64,000 nt of DNA from Ziziphus jujuba. Taxonomy: Eukaryota > Streptophyta > Magnoliopsida > Rosales > Rhamnaceae. The notes beneath the pieces are model-generated. The model made no database searches. It was not told the DNA's origin and was given only the letters and a program-made list of their open reading frames with translations. Location of the stretch: positions 5,045,501-5,109,500 of the forward strand of contig NC_083384.1 in the NCBI RefSeq assembly GCF_031755915.1. Reading direction: 5' to 3'. Made by a program: the position numbers and the translations under genes. Positions 33,085 through 44,314 of the stretch are shown here, piece after piece; position 1 is the first letter of the stretch, and the number at the start of each line of letters is the position of its first letter.

Positions 33085-33978
33085 TCATTCACTTAGCTCA
33101 TCTTCAATGTCAGAAACATTCATTCTGGCAGAAGCTTGTTTAGCCCACTTGACAATTTTCTCGGCCTCACGGCTGATCTTCTCTTCTTCCTTCAGTGCTT
33201 TTCTAAGAATCTTTTCCTGCTCTTTTCTCGAGAAAGTACCCAAATCCGAGAAAGTCTCATCGCCAATGCTGCAATCAAAGTCGAGGACTGAACCACGATT
33301 TTCCTTACTCTTTCTGCTAGAATTCTTCTTCGGAGAACACCAGAAGCAGCCTGCTTTCTTCGGCGGAGATGGCGAAGAACGCATCAAGGAATTAGAAGAC
33401 CCCAGTGGAGAAGAAAATGACCCTGTTTTCGATTTCCGATTAGAACACTTCTTCTTGTCTGGATTCCGTTTAGAATCCGAAAGAATTGCATTTTCCAGCG
33501 ACGAGATGGAAGAATCCGTAGAAGAAGAAACTGACTCATGTATTGCTTCCGATTTTGAACCCCTTTTTCCATCCGAATTTTCTTTCAAAACCTCCTTTTG
33601 AACCGAGAAATCCTTCGAGTCCGGTGGTAATGAGGAAATCCCAGATTGCGATTTCTTCTTGAAATCACTTTTCTTATCTGGGTTCTGTTTGGTAGGCGAG
33701 AAAATCTCAGAATCTTCATCGGAAGCGCCATCAGAGTCTCCTTCTTTACCTTTTACAGAGCTATCCAACGGGGTCTTTCCTCTGAGCTTGGAGTTGGTTT
33801 GTGGGAATGTTTTGAGCTTGCGAAAGCGGGATTCTAGGTCACTGGGGAGCAGAGAATCGACGAAGGAAGAGCAGTTGATGGTGGAGACTTGTTCGAGAAT
33901 GCATAGGTCTTGCGCTTGGGAAATGAGCTCGTCCACTGCCGATTCGTCTGTGTCGGAGAGGAATGAGAAATCCGCCAT
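33085..33978 (-). CDS. plant-specific Ser/Lys-rich protein of unknown function
   Basis: A single open frame of 297 residues. I do not recognise a named domain. The first 65 residues are ordered-looking and conserved in the duplicate copy (DELISQAQDLCILEQVS, then SLLPSDLESRFRKLK). The middle (about 70-215) is rich in Ser, Lys, Asp and Glu and probably disordered, with repeated NPDKK motifs. A CFWCSPKK motif sits near 213. The last 65 residues are highly charged and likely form a coiled coil (SRKEQEKILRKALKEEEKIS). Basic Lys-rich stretches could act in nuclear import, but that is inference. A truncated, stop-containing duplicate lies at 55533-56049. Confidence 0.8.
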   Translation of the reverse strand: MADFSFLSDTDESAVDELISQAQDLCILEQVSTINCSSFVDSLLPSDLESRFRKLKTFPQTNSKLRGKTPLDSSVKGKEGDSDGASDEDSEIFSPTKQNPDKKSDFKKKSQSGISSLPPDSKDFSVQKEVLKENSDGKRGSKSEAIHESVSSSTDSSISSLENAILSDSKRNPDKKKCSNRKSKTGSFSSPLGSSNSLMRSSPSPPKKAGCFWCSPKKNSSRKSKENRGSVLDFDCSIGDETFSDLGTFSRKEQEKILRKALKEEEKISREAEKIVKWAKQASARMNVSDIEDELSE

Positions 33979-35266
33979 TTCTGGAATCGGGAGCAGAGCA
34001 AATGGTGTTTGGATGGTGGAGACTTCTTCTTCTTCTTCTTGTTTTGTAGGGTTAGAAAGCAGAGGTGCTGTGAAGTGTGGGGCTGTGGACTGGGTATCCC
34101 CAACGGCTAACTCATGCCTTTTTCATGTGAAGGGTCAAATTTTTCAGCGCCCGGGACCCACTTTCATACGCAAGTAGGCCAGGCTTGTGATTTTGCTTTT
34201 GACGACATGATTGAGTTAATATCCCTAACAACCCCTAAGTTCGCACTCATTTCACTCTAATCCTACTCGGTTTTTTTTTTTTCTTTTTTTTCCCTCTTTT
34301 TTAATATGAATTTACACCTTCATAAGAGGAATTAATGTGGACAACATTTAACTCTAATAAATGACCGTGAAGAGTTAAAAATGCAATCAATCTATAATAT
34401 TAACACTTATTATTATAAAAAAAATAAAAATAAAAAAATAAAATCTATAATAATGAACACTGTTATGGTTTTACCAAATAAATTTACTAGGTATAATGGT
34501 TTACAAATTAATATAATCTAAATACATAAATTAGTGAAGTGAATAAAACAATTGACACATTGCTTCTCATGTTATTTAATTTTATTTGATAAACTGTTTG
34601 ATTACTCTAGCATTATTGCTATAACTAAGCTTAAAACAATTAGATAAACCAAGGAAGACAAGCTTTTAAATGTCGTTCTCTTTAATTGAACCTCTAGTAG
34701 GATCCTTAAAAATAAAATAAAAAAATAAAAAATAAAAAAAAGGAGAAGAAGAAGAAGAAGAAGAAGAAAGGGAAATCCGGATTATACCCATTACATTGCA
34801 TTACGCATCAATAATTCTCGAAGCAACCTAGTAATATTCCTTAAGAGAAGGAGGTTAAAGATTATGGCTTATGAATTATATTACTTCATTTCACATATTA
34901 ATTATATACAGGTTGGATTTTTTAAGAAATATGAATGCCTTCTTTCACATGAACTATAAATTACAGGAACAAAAAAAGCTCAAATGCAATACTAAATATT
35001 ACTTCAAGATCATGACAATATTACATATATAGCGATAACAGGGGAAGAGTATTACTTCAAGATCATGACAGTATTAAATATACAATGATAACAGGGGAAG
35101 AGACAGATATTTCTGTTCCATGGATAAACACAAACATGTATATATAGAGGAAGGAAAGTAAAGGAGAACAGCAAAGATTGCATTGCTTACCTTGTCACAC
35201 CATCCACACAAGGGCTAAATCCATCCAAAGTGCACTTTCGGCGACATTCTCTGTTTCCTCTGCCTA
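33979..35266. other. spacer between unknown gene and RLP, duplicated downstream
   Basis: It holds the leader of the minus-strand unknown gene and the 3' UTR of the RLP. There is an AGA microsatellite at about 34744-34766. A 53-bp tandem duplication occupies 34997-35049 and 35050-35102. The entire spacer is repeated at 56050-57257, and its right part in diverged form at 42240-43120. Confidence 0.7.
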
Positions 35267-38200
35267 TTATTTGCGTATTCGCATCTTCCATGACAACCAT
35301 TTCTTTAGAAGTAGCTGAGGTAAAATCTTAAATGCAATGTCCTCAACATGATCATAATACCATTTCCTCCATCTCCTGGAAAACACAAGAGGCCCATTCA
35401 CAATTCCAAACCCAACAACGAATCCAACTTCAGCACCTATCAGATCCCATCTTATCTCAGTGCCAGAGTTTGAATGTCTGGCTTCAGGAGGTGTTTTTGG
35501 CAGTACATTTGCCACATCATTGCTGCAATTTGGTGTCAATGGAGGCCCACATAGTCCGTCATTTTCCTCAAAACAATCAGCTGAAAACGTCTGAATTTGA
35601 GTACCCTTGGGGATTCTTCCAGAAAGTCGATTATGGGAAAGGTCCAGAACTTGAAGGAAATTCAAGTTTGAAAGTGATGCCGGGATTTCCCCATTCAAGT
35701 AGTTTCTCGAGAGGTCTAGAGACTCGAGTTGCTTTAATTTGCCAAAAGATGAAGGGATATGACCGCTGAGAGCATTATTGGACAAGTTGAGTACCATGAG
35801 AGCTTCGAGTTGTCCCAGTTCTTTTGGGATTTTGCCATTGAAGTTGTTGCTTGAAAAGTCAATGCAGGTGAATCCTTGCGGTATCTTTATTAGCTCCATC
35901 TCTAGACGTTTGTTGGTAACAGTCACTGCATCTTTAAAATTGGCACTCGCTGGAGGCATCGCTTCAGTTACGACACTTGGATCTCTGAGTTGGGATTGGC
36001 CACCATCTCCAACTGCCATCATTGCATGCCATTTTGATAAGCATTGGAATGGTAGTTCACCACTGAAATTGTTGGAAGCTACATTCACAATTTGAATCGC
36101 TGGCCAATCACCAATGCCGTTTGGACATGTAATGCACCCATGTAATTTGTTCGAGCGCAAAATAAGGACACGTAAGGTGGATATGTTTTTCAATAATAAT
36201 GGAAAGCTGTCCACCATTTGATTGTTCCCAAGGTTTAAAAGTTCCAAAGCACTGCAATTGCCTAGAGATTTGGGAATCCTATCTGTCAGTAAGTTTCCAT
36301 TAAGATCTAGGGTCTTCAAACTGCAATAAAAAGGAAATGCATCAGGAATTGGGCCTTTCAAGTTGTTCCCTCGAAGGCTCACCAGAATGGTCTGATTCAT
36401 TGCAATGATACACCTTGGTATTTTGCCGTTCAAAGTGTTGTTGGACAGATCAAGAACTTGTAGATCACTTGCATTGCATATGGATTTAGGAATAACTCCA
36501 GTAAGGCTATTGTTTGAGAGGGATAAATAAGAAGTATAACTAAGGTTTAGACCAATGTCAGATGGAATGGAAGATGTAAAATTATTGCTAGACAAATCTA
36601 TGTGGTCAGCATAGAGTGGTAGAATGGGAATCTTCCCCTGGAACCGGTTAAAACTAAGATCGAGGGAAGAAACATTGTAAAGAGAATATGGTTCTTGCAT
36701 GCCTACCAGCTGATTACGTGAAAGATTCAGAGCTGTATAAGGACCACCCCCAACTTTCCAAACCCAACTAGGTATCTCCCCATAAATTTGGTTATTTGAA
36801 AGGTCCAATCCCGACAGCTGTGGCAGGTTCTTAATTTGATCAGGAAATACTCCGAGTTTGCAAGAAGCAAGGTTTAAATAATTCAATTGGGGAAAATAAG
36901 AGAAATTAGAATTATTATCACCACTTGAACCAACGAATAATAATAAATCGTTATAGGAAAGGTCAAGGTAATAAAGATTGGAAAAGTCGTGAATCATATT
37001 ATCGAGCTCTATGGTACTATTGAATTTGTTGGAAGAGAGTATGAGATACTCGAGGTTTCTGAGTTTGAAGATTGACATGGGAATAGTACCTTGGAGTTTG
37101 TTGCTACCCAAATCAATACAACGTAATACTGAGGAAGATGCATTTGGAAATTCAAGAAGCTGACCACTAAATTCATTGTACGAAAGGTCAATGAAATCAA
37201 CAGATGGAAGGGCAAACAGAGATGAAGGGATGTTTCCATTGAGGGAATTATTCATCAAGTCAACGTAGACAAGGTGCAGAAGGCCTTCCCACTGAGTTGA
37301 TGGAATTGGACCAATGAAGCGATTACTGGAGAGGTCTATTCCGGTTAAATTCTTGAACATATGAAAAGATGGGATTGGACCAATGAAGTTGTTAGATGAT
37401 AAATCAAGGTAAACAATTTGGGTAAGCTTTGCTATAGAATCTGGAAATGTTCCGTTGAAGTTGTTAGATGATAAATCAAGGTCAACAAGTTGGGTAAGCT
37501 TTGTTATAGAATCTGGAAATGTTCCGTTGAAGTAGTTACGTGATAAACCAAGATGAACAAGTTGAGTGAGGTTTGTGATTGAGTTTGGAAGTGGTCCGCT
37601 GAAACCACAACCGGAAACATCTAACGTTGATAACCGCACAAGGTTACCGATAGAAGCAGGTAATCTCCCTCCTGATGAATTTGTGCCGGATATCACCAGA
37701 CTTTGAAGATGACTATCCATGGGTAACTCTGACAAAGAAACCTGCAGCAAGTCATTGAAGGATAATTCCAGAGTCCTTAATGTTTGTACCTGAAAGATCT
37801 CTTTAGGAAACGTTCCAGACAAGTTGCAAGCCCCGAGAGACAAGGAAGTCAAGTTTGAGAAATTCGCGAAGAATTCTGGAACTCGGGAAGACAAATCGTA
37901 ATTGTCATCCAGTCGAATAATTGATAAAGATTTCAGCTTGGCAAGCGACCGAGGAATAGGCCCAGAAAGATAACAATCTCTCAAGCTCAAAACTCGCAGA
38001 TGAGGCAGTGAAGAAGATGATAAGCGGGCCATACCCCACTCATTCCCTGGTGCTGATATATTTACACCATCAAGGTATACTTCTTCAAGTTTGGTCATGT
38101 TTCCAACCAACATCCCCAAATTTGGGATCTGAAGGGGACTCGGATTGTAAGTCTCATACATTTCACCAAAATCATAATAAACAGAATAACTGCATAAGTC

Positions 38201-38689
38201 AAGATTGACCAACTTTGAGAGGCGTGATATCTGTTTTGGGATTTGTCCCATGAAGCCCGAATTTGAGAAATTCAGATAACTCAAATTTGTGAGGTTACCT
38301 ATCCTTGATGGAATGGTAGAGTTTAAGTCGTTAAGAGACAAATCCAAGATCTGGAGATAAGCAAGGTTGAAAAGGGTAGAATTATTGTCAATTCCACCGG
38401 AAATGGATTCGTTGCTCAATTTTAGACCAGTGACACGTCCTTCATGATCACAGCTTATACCTGGCCAGTTACAGCAATCAGAGCTTTGATTCCAATGCAC
38501 CAGAATTTTGGACGTGGTTGTGTTGAAGGTGAGGGTATGCTTGAGTTGAAGCAACAAAGATTGTTGATGGCTTAGACAATTTTGGCCAGTGCCACCCACG
38601 ACCACAACAACATGATGGCCGAAGAAGAATAAAGATGAGTAGATGGAGAACAAAAATAAAAGCCATGAAACAGGGAGTGGAATTGCCAT
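35267..38689 (-). CDS. LRR receptor-like protein (RLP, Cf-9/Ve type)
   Basis: 1140 residues from the chosen ATG at 38689. An upstream in-frame ATG at 38743 is unlikely. A TATA-like TATATTATATATTG lies only just upstream of it (about 38745-38757), placing the expected transcription start after it, and a diverged copy at 39883 keeps only the downstream ATG. The protein has a signal peptide, an LRRNT with paired Cys (SDCCNWPGISC) and a long run of extracellular LRRs of the LxxLxxLxLSxNxLxGxIP type. A non-LRR island follows (around DGGQSQLRDPS), then four last LRRs and a C-cap (GLCGPPLTPNC). One transmembrane helix (IGAEVGFVVGFGIVNGPLVF) and a 37-residue basic tail end it, with no kinase. Such proteins detect apoplastic ligands with SOBIR1-type partners. 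The ligand is unknown. It is the only intact member of the cluster here. Confidence 0.94.
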   Translation of the reverse strand: MAIPLPVSWLLFLFSIYSSLFFFGHHVVVVVGGTGQNCLSHQQSLLLQLKHTLTFNTTTSKILVHWNQSSDCCNWPGISCDHEGRVTGLKLSNESISGGIDNNSTLFNLAYLQILDLSLNDLNSTIPSRIGNLTNLSYLNFSNSGFMGQIPKQISRLSKLVNLDLCSYSVYYDFGEMYETYNPSPLQIPNLGMLVGNMTKLEEVYLDGVNISAPGNEWGMARLSSSSLPHLRVLSLRDCYLSGPIPRSLAKLKSLSIIRLDDNYDLSSRVPEFFANFSNLTSLSLGACNLSGTFPKEIFQVQTLRTLELSFNDLLQVSLSELPMDSHLQSLVISGTNSSGGRLPASIGNLVRLSTLDVSGCGFSGPLPNSITNLTQLVHLGLSRNYFNGTFPDSITKLTQLVDLDLSSNNFNGTFPDSIAKLTQIVYLDLSSNNFIGPIPSFHMFKNLTGIDLSSNRFIGPIPSTQWEGLLHLVYVDLMNNSLNGNIPSSLFALPSVDFIDLSYNEFSGQLLEFPNASSSVLRCIDLGSNKLQGTIPMSIFKLRNLEYLILSSNKFNSTIELDNMIHDFSNLYYLDLSYNDLLLFVGSSGDNNSNFSYFPQLNYLNLASCKLGVFPDQIKNLPQLSGLDLSNNQIYGEIPSWVWKVGGGPYTALNLSRNQLVGMQEPYSLYNVSSLDLSFNRFQGKIPILPLYADHIDLSSNNFTSSIPSDIGLNLSYTSYLSLSNNSLTGVIPKSICNASDLQVLDLSNNTLNGKIPRCIIAMNQTILVSLRGNNLKGPIPDAFPFYCSLKTLDLNGNLLTDRIPKSLGNCSALELLNLGNNQMVDSFPLLLKNISTLRVLILRSNKLHGCITCPNGIGDWPAIQIVNVASNNFSGELPFQCLSKWHAMMAVGDGGQSQLRDPSVVTEAMPPASANFKDAVTVTNKRLEMELIKIPQGFTCIDFSSNNFNGKIPKELGQLEALMVLNLSNNALSGHIPSSFGKLKQLESLDLSRNYLNGEIPASLSNLNFLQVLDLSHNRLSGRIPKGTQIQTFSADCFEENDGLCGPPLTPNCSNDVANVLPKTPPEARHSNSGTEIRWDLIGAEVGFVVGFGIVNGPLVFSRRWRKWYYDHVEDIAFKILPQLLLKKWLSWKMRIRK
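37389..37604 (-). repeat. three consecutive 72-bp LRR units, two near-identical
   Basis: Units 37389-37460, 37461-37532 and 37533-37604 each encode one 24-residue LRR inside the RLP. The first two differ at only a few bases. The third is more diverged. The pattern points to a recent in-frame LRR duplication. Confidence 0.85.
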
Positions 38690-39882
38690 TCTGTGGCTGC
38701 TAAGAGAATAGAGAAACTGAATCCCCCACTCATTTCCATTCAATATATAATATACCTATAGAACCAAACTGTTCGATTGCTAACGTGTTTCGTACGGCAT
38801 TAACATTTGCGTCAAAAAGACTTCACCAAGTCAACTAACCAATGACTTGCTAGTCTACCAACACCATATTTCTTAATTTTCTCTTCTTACCCTATTGAAT
38901 TAGATTCTATATTTTATATTTGTTACTTTGTTACACTTTTTTCTTTACTATTTATTTAATTTATTAGATATTGTCATTGGATAGATTATTAAATTCTTTA
39001 ACATTATTTATTTTCTTACCTATGTAAATTAGATTGCAGTGCTCTAATATATATGAAATTATTCTATGCCATATAAAACAGGGAAGAAAAATCTGTATTT
39101 ATTTCATATCTCAATCTGATCTTTCATTATTATTACTATTTTTTTTATAAAAAAAAAATTCCCGCGTGCCTACACATGTTGTACATCAATAATTTTTATG
39201 CATGTTTCAAATTCTTCTCAATAAGCCAACAACTCAGAGAAAAAAAAAAAAAAGAAAAAAGAAAAAAAGCAAAAAGGCGAATTAAGTTCTAATTAACTTT
39301 TTGGTCGTTCCCAAAAAAGACCGTCCTTATTACGTTAGGTTTAAACTTTTCATTTTTCTAAGTTTTTATTCCAATATTAATAGGCATGGATAGGGAAAAT
39401 CAATATTGCGATCAAGTACTCAACAAGCAACTGTGTACCGCAACTTCATAAGCAATTGACTCCATGCATGATACATAAATATATATAAAATCTTTGTATG
39501 GTATATCTTGTCATTCCATTTTAAAGTATACATATAAAAGAGTTGTTTACTCTATTAATCCATGATCTATGTCCATGCTTTGTCTTTAAACTTTTTTTTC
39601 CCTAGCACTTTCGTCTTTAAATTTAAAACTTTAATTCACTGTGGTCTTTAACTATTTATAGTTTAATTTTTAGTAGTTTTAAGGCATGCAATGTACTTGA
39701 TAACTTAATTAACACAATTTATTCTGTTATTCAAAGTTCTTGACCAAATTTGTTTTCAATATTTTACTGATTCTGTTATTCAAAGTTCTTGACCAAATTT
39801 ATTCCCTACTAAACAAATTTTCCATTTGAAATCAGTTTAATTAGTATTTGATCACTAAATTAACACAAAATCAAGCTAAAGA
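38690..39882. other. RLP promoter region and spacer
   Basis: It starts with the leader and TATA-like box of the RLP on the minus strand. A 31-bp direct repeat (around TTCTGTTATTCAAAGTTCTT) occurs at about 39720-39800. No gene is recognised. Confidence 0.55.
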
Positions 39883-40090
39883 TTATGAAACAGGGACTGG
39901 AGATTGTCATTTTGTTGCTACAAAAGAATAGATCCCACTCATTTCTATTCAATGTATACACAAGAACCAAATGTTTGATTGCTTGCACACCACGCTGCAT
40001 TAACATTTACCTCAAAATGTACTTCACCAAGTCAACTAACAATGACAAGCTATATAGTCTACGAAGACCATGTTTCTTGTCATATTAATC
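39883..40090 (-). pseudogene. 5' end and promoter remnant of a second RLP copy
   Basis: It aligns with the RLP start and promoter at about 38662-38875. Shared blocks include GAAACAGGGA, the CCCACTCATTTC segment, ATTAACATTT and CTTCACCAAGTCAACTAAC. Only the first codons remain. The rest of this copy, which should lie to the left, is gone. It shows that the RLP family here was a tandem array. Confidence 0.75.
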
Positions 40091-40848
40091 TGATGCGTTT
40101 GTCAACTAACCATGACAAACTAACGTCTTCTCAAGATGAAAGCTTGCCAGATAAGGCCAAAGGACAAGATTATTAAAATAAAAAAAATAAAAAAAAAGGA
40201 AAAAGAAAAAAAGACTATACGATATCTTTTGATTGTACAATTGACTTTATTTATTTATTATTATTATTATTTTGTTGGGTATGTGTATTACATAAATTTC
40301 TAGGCTGCATACATGTTGTGTTGCTAAACATTTCTCCTGGCTTCTTTGCTACAAGAGTATCTCCAAGGAACATATATAATTAATGTGAAATAAAATGGAA
40401 AAAAAAAAATCGTCTTCCATAATTCCAATATAAATTAGCGTTACAAACATAGTGTGAGGACTGCATACTCCCGCGCATATGTGAATTGATTATCTATACA
40501 GTTTTAGCCTTTCCAAGAAAATAAAATCAACTACTTGTACTAAAAAAAATAATAAGTTACAGAAAAAGAAAGTTTGCGCACATAGAGATATAAAATTGAA
40601 ATTGTTTGTCTAGGTATTATTAGAGTTTTATATTGACTAAACTGAAGGAAACCTACCAACCGAAGGAATGGTTTTTTTCCCGGAAGGAAATTATAATCTT
40701 AATTGTCAGGCCTACCTTACTTGAAGTTTCACCATTTTTCTACATGTAATTAATTACTGATCATTTTGTTGTGCAAAGTCGAATCACCTACTCCAAGTCG
40801 ACCTTGATGTACGTGCACCATAACTACTTGAAAAGAAAAATAAATAAG
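40091..40848. other. intergenic, AT-rich
   Basis: No gene or repeat family recognised beyond A-rich runs near 40175-40215. Confidence 0.5.
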
Positions 40849-41294
40849 GCTTCTCTTTTCGATCGAATTAAAGACTACGATAGGTTATAATGCATCATTT
40901 TTCAAGTCTTGCTTTTGTTTCAGTTTACTTGGACTTTTCAGTCTGCACATCGTTAGCAATTTCCTTGAAATAATATGGTAATTAAGTCTCAATTTTCCAT
41001 AATGCTTCTCTTTTAGATCCAATTAAAGACTAACGTCACTTTTCAAAGTCTTGCTTTTTAAGTTTGCTTGGACTTTTCAGTCTACACATCGTTAGCAATT
41101 TCCTTGAAAAAATATCGTAATTAAGTCTCACTTTTCGAGAATGCTTCTCGTTTTGATCGAATTAAAGACTACGGCAGTTTATAATGTGTCATTTTTCAAA
41201 GTCTTGCTTTTGTTTAGGTTTACTTAAGACTTTTAAAAGTCTGCACATCGTTAGCAAATTTCCTTGAAATAATATGGTAATTAAGTCTCACTAA
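40849..41294. repeat. three tandem copies of a 140-155 bp unit
   Basis: Units begin at 40849, 41004 and 41143 with GCTTCTC. Each contains ATTAAAGACTA, AGTCTTGCTTTT, GCACATCGTTAGCAA (or ACACATCG) and TAATTAAGTCTCA in the same order. The second unit lacks about 15 bases (the TTATAATGCATC segment). It does not match any gene I recognise. Confidence 0.85.
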
Positions 41295-42239
41295 TTTTTC
41301 AACTTAAGAAAAAAAAGTAGATTTTGAATTAAAAAATAGTTAAATTTGACATGTTTTGAAAGAAGAAAAAGATAAGTCAACAAAATAGTCTAACTAGCTG
41401 TGACATGCGCGCTCGCGCTCGCGCGCGCGCACACACACACACACACATAACTAGCTGACACACACACACACACACACACACAACTGCTGAAGAAGGGCCT
41501 AGAAAAGCAACTGTTAAAGATCATAACAGCCTTTATTTTCCATCGACCTCACCCAACAATAAATTAATTCGATAAAGAAATTCCAAGAAGCATAGAATTT
41601 CTCTAATTAAAGAACAGAGATTAATATATATAGAGGGAAAATTCTATACTCTTTGGGAAACATTGGAAAGTGCTTGAATCTTCAGATCTCTCTTATCAAA
41701 ATAACTTTCTGGTATAATCCCTCAACATATGGTGAAGCTCACATATTTCCATTATTTTGATCCTTTCTCAAGTATTAATTAAAAACTAGAAACAGAAGAG
41801 AGAGAATCATTTTCCAAATACTTTTCCTTACTTTTTTTTGGGACGGCGTGCTTTTTCTTCCATAGATTTTCATGAGAAAAATTTCTATGAATCTTTTAAA
41901 TTGACACTAGGACATTAATTTTACATAGCAGAAAATATGGCATAAGCTATAAATCTTAGCGCAAATTGATATTCTACATCAATATCAAGCTAATATTACA
42001 CAGTACCAGGCAGGTCAACATTAATTTGTATTCCAGCAGTTAAGCCATGACATAAACAAAAACATATATATATGCAAATCCATGTAATATAAGAAAACAC
42101 CAACACTGACTTTTCTTACCTTATTACATCACTGTAAATAATGAAATGAGAAGCCATTGAATCTTTGTGGAAATTGATTAGATAAAAATGCAATTGAATC
42201 TATAACAAAAGAACTGGTATGATCACAAAATAGCTTACC
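41295..42239. repeat. intergenic with CG/CA microsatellite
   Basis: A GC-alternating run followed by CA repeats occupies about 41407-41446, and a second CA run about 41458-41482. Such alternating purine-pyrimidine DNA can adopt Z-form. Otherwise there is no recognised feature. Confidence 0.6.
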
Positions 42240-43202
42240 AACAAATAAATCTATTAAATAACATGGCAGTCGATGTAATATTGGAACAATGGTTTACAAA
42301 TTAACATAATCTAAATACATAAATTAGTTCTTGTCATATCATTTAATAAATTTATTTGGTAACCTACTTGATGATTCTACCATTACTACTGTAACAAAGC
42401 TCCAACAAACAAAGGAGATAAAGTCAGATTTAGGAAAAATAGTTTTTGAACGATATATTCTCCATTGGGTAATTTAGAATGGAGATTCCTTGCATGGCTG
42501 CCAAATGTGAAGCCAAAATTAGGCTACTTTAGCTTGTGAAACATCATTAAGAAACAAATCAGAGTAGACTGGAACTTAAATTGTCACAGATGATGATAAG
42601 GACATCATTAAACTTCTAAACATCAAGCATTGTGCAGCAGAAGCTGATACTTGTATGTGAAGAAATTGAAAACTTGTTAAACACATTTTCTCTTCCAATT
42701 ACATCATATTATGAATCATTAATTGTGGAAACAACCAAACAATACTCTATTAAGTGAAAGCAGGTAAAAAATTATGGATTATGAATTAAATTACTTTGTT
42801 TGATATATATTTAGAGATAAGTCGACGGTTTAAAAAACTAAATAATGCTTCTCTCACAAAGGAGAATTACAGTAAAAAAAAAGCTCACATGCGGCACTAA
42901 ATATAACTTCGAGTTCATGCCCATATTACATAGTGAAAACAGGGGAAGTGGTGATCATATTTCTCTTCCACCCTCTATGTTATATATACACACACATTTA
43001 TAAATTATAGTCTGGAAATCATGTACAAGAAAACATAATAGTTACCTTTACTTACCTTATTACACCACCAAATCAAGGGCCAGCTCATCCATCCAACTTG
43101 CTCGTTTGCAACGAACGCTTATTCCTCTACCTCTTATTTTCTTATTATCATCTTTCATGGCAACCATTTCCTCAGACCCATCTGAGATAAGAAACTAAAT
43201 GC
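42240..43202 (-). pseudogene. third RLP copy: 3' flank and last codons, left of the CACTA element
   Basis: A diverged copy of the RLP 3' side. It follows 34440-35335, for example ATGGTTTACAAATTAA, ATAATCTAAATACATAAATTAG and, near 43157-43180, the CATGGCAACCATTTC segment that matches the RLP end. It has only one copy of the 53-bp unit that is doubled in the other two copies. The CACTA element cuts it at 43203, and the rest continues at 48466. Confidence 0.75.
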
Positions 43203-43665
43203 CACTACTAGAATCATATTGATAAATGACGCAATAAATGCGTCGCACAAAATAAACAACGATGTATCGCACGGAATGGCCTAACGTCCTGTCGCTAAAT
43301 CGATAAGATAATAAGCGATGCAGTATGAGAGTCGCCTATCTTTTAGTTTTTAGCGACGCATATTGACTTTTAGCGATGCATTTTATCAATCCACTTATAG
43401 CGACTCTTATTTAGCGACGCTTCACAACAATGTTGCTAAAAATATATTAGCGACTGTTTTATATAGAGTCGTTAAATATATTAGTTACTAATGAGTCGTC
43501 TATTTAGCGACGCATTAATAGAGTCGCCTATTTAGCGATGCATTAATAGAGTTGACTGTTTAGCGACGCATTAATATTTTTAGCGACATATTAATAGAGT
43601 CGTCTATTTAGCGACGCATCGACACTTTTAGCGATGCATTATTTATTAATGCGTCGCCCTTTTTT
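43203..43665. repeat. left subterminal repeat zone of the CACTA element
   Basis: The motif TTTAGCGACGCATTAATAG, or close variants and its reverse form, recurs about a dozen times. Such dense, both-strand subterminal repeats are transposase-binding sites in CACTA elements. Confidence 0.8.
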
Positions 43666-44074
43666 TTATTTTTTTTTAATTTTGTGAAAAGTGATTAAAA
43701 TAGTAAAAATATAAAAATAATTAAAATACAAAAAAACAAAAACTAGCTTCATCCAAAATAATTAGAATACAAAAATTTAAAATAAATATTTTGTCATAAC
43801 AAATTAATTATCAAATAAATTAAATATCATCTTATTGATATATTTTTACATAATTTGTATGCTATTGTATTTTTCATAACAAATTTAATATTAATTACAA
43901 TTCCATGAATGCCTACTCATTGAGATGGAAGTTGACGTCCTCTTGTTGACAATATTACACTCTCATACTGCATATGGAAAAATTAAAAAAGTTATTAACA
44001 CTTATGCAAAATAAATAAAATATTAATCATTATTAAATTTGTAATTTAGTAAATGAAAATGTAAAGAATATTAC

Positions 44075-44314
44075 CATTGTTCTTAAGATTTGACGAGGCA
44101 CATTTCTCCCCTCACAGTCGTTACAAACAGAGTCACTCTCACATTCATCCTCATTATCATTTTCATCGATAGTTGGCAACTATATAACAAATGGATTGTG
44201 AGCCATTGTAGTATCTCCAAGAACATCTTCTTTAACAAAAGTACGATGTTGTGGCGAAGTTAAAACAATAGACCATCTTGAATCAAGTTGATCTTCAATA
44301 TAAAATACTTGTTG
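44075..44314 (-). pseudogene. CACTA transposase-associated fragment (DUF4216-like)
   Basis: Eighty minus-strand codons read QQVFYIEDQLDSRWSIVLTS, then QHRTFVKEDVLGDTTMAHN, the motif set of the DUF4216 region that accompanies plant CACTA transposases. It ends in DECESDSVCNDCEG with an acidic run. One in-frame stop is at 44180-44182, and a donor-like GTAAT follows at its end. No TNP2 domain is found, so the element relies on transposase from elsewhere. Confidence 0.75.

Noticed and set aside
33107..34177. Plus-strand open frames of 164 and 172 codons opposite the Ser/Lys-rich gene
   Set aside because: They are antisense of a long conserved minus-strand frame. In the duplicate the minus-strand protein similarity is the informative one.
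35332..36095. Plus-strand open frames opposite the RLP
   Set aside because: They mirror the LRR coding strand and have no domain of their own.
38690..38743. Extra 18 N-terminal residues for the RLP
   Set aside because: The upstream ATG lies at the TATA-like box and is not kept in the related 5' relic. The downstream ATG directly precedes the signal peptide.
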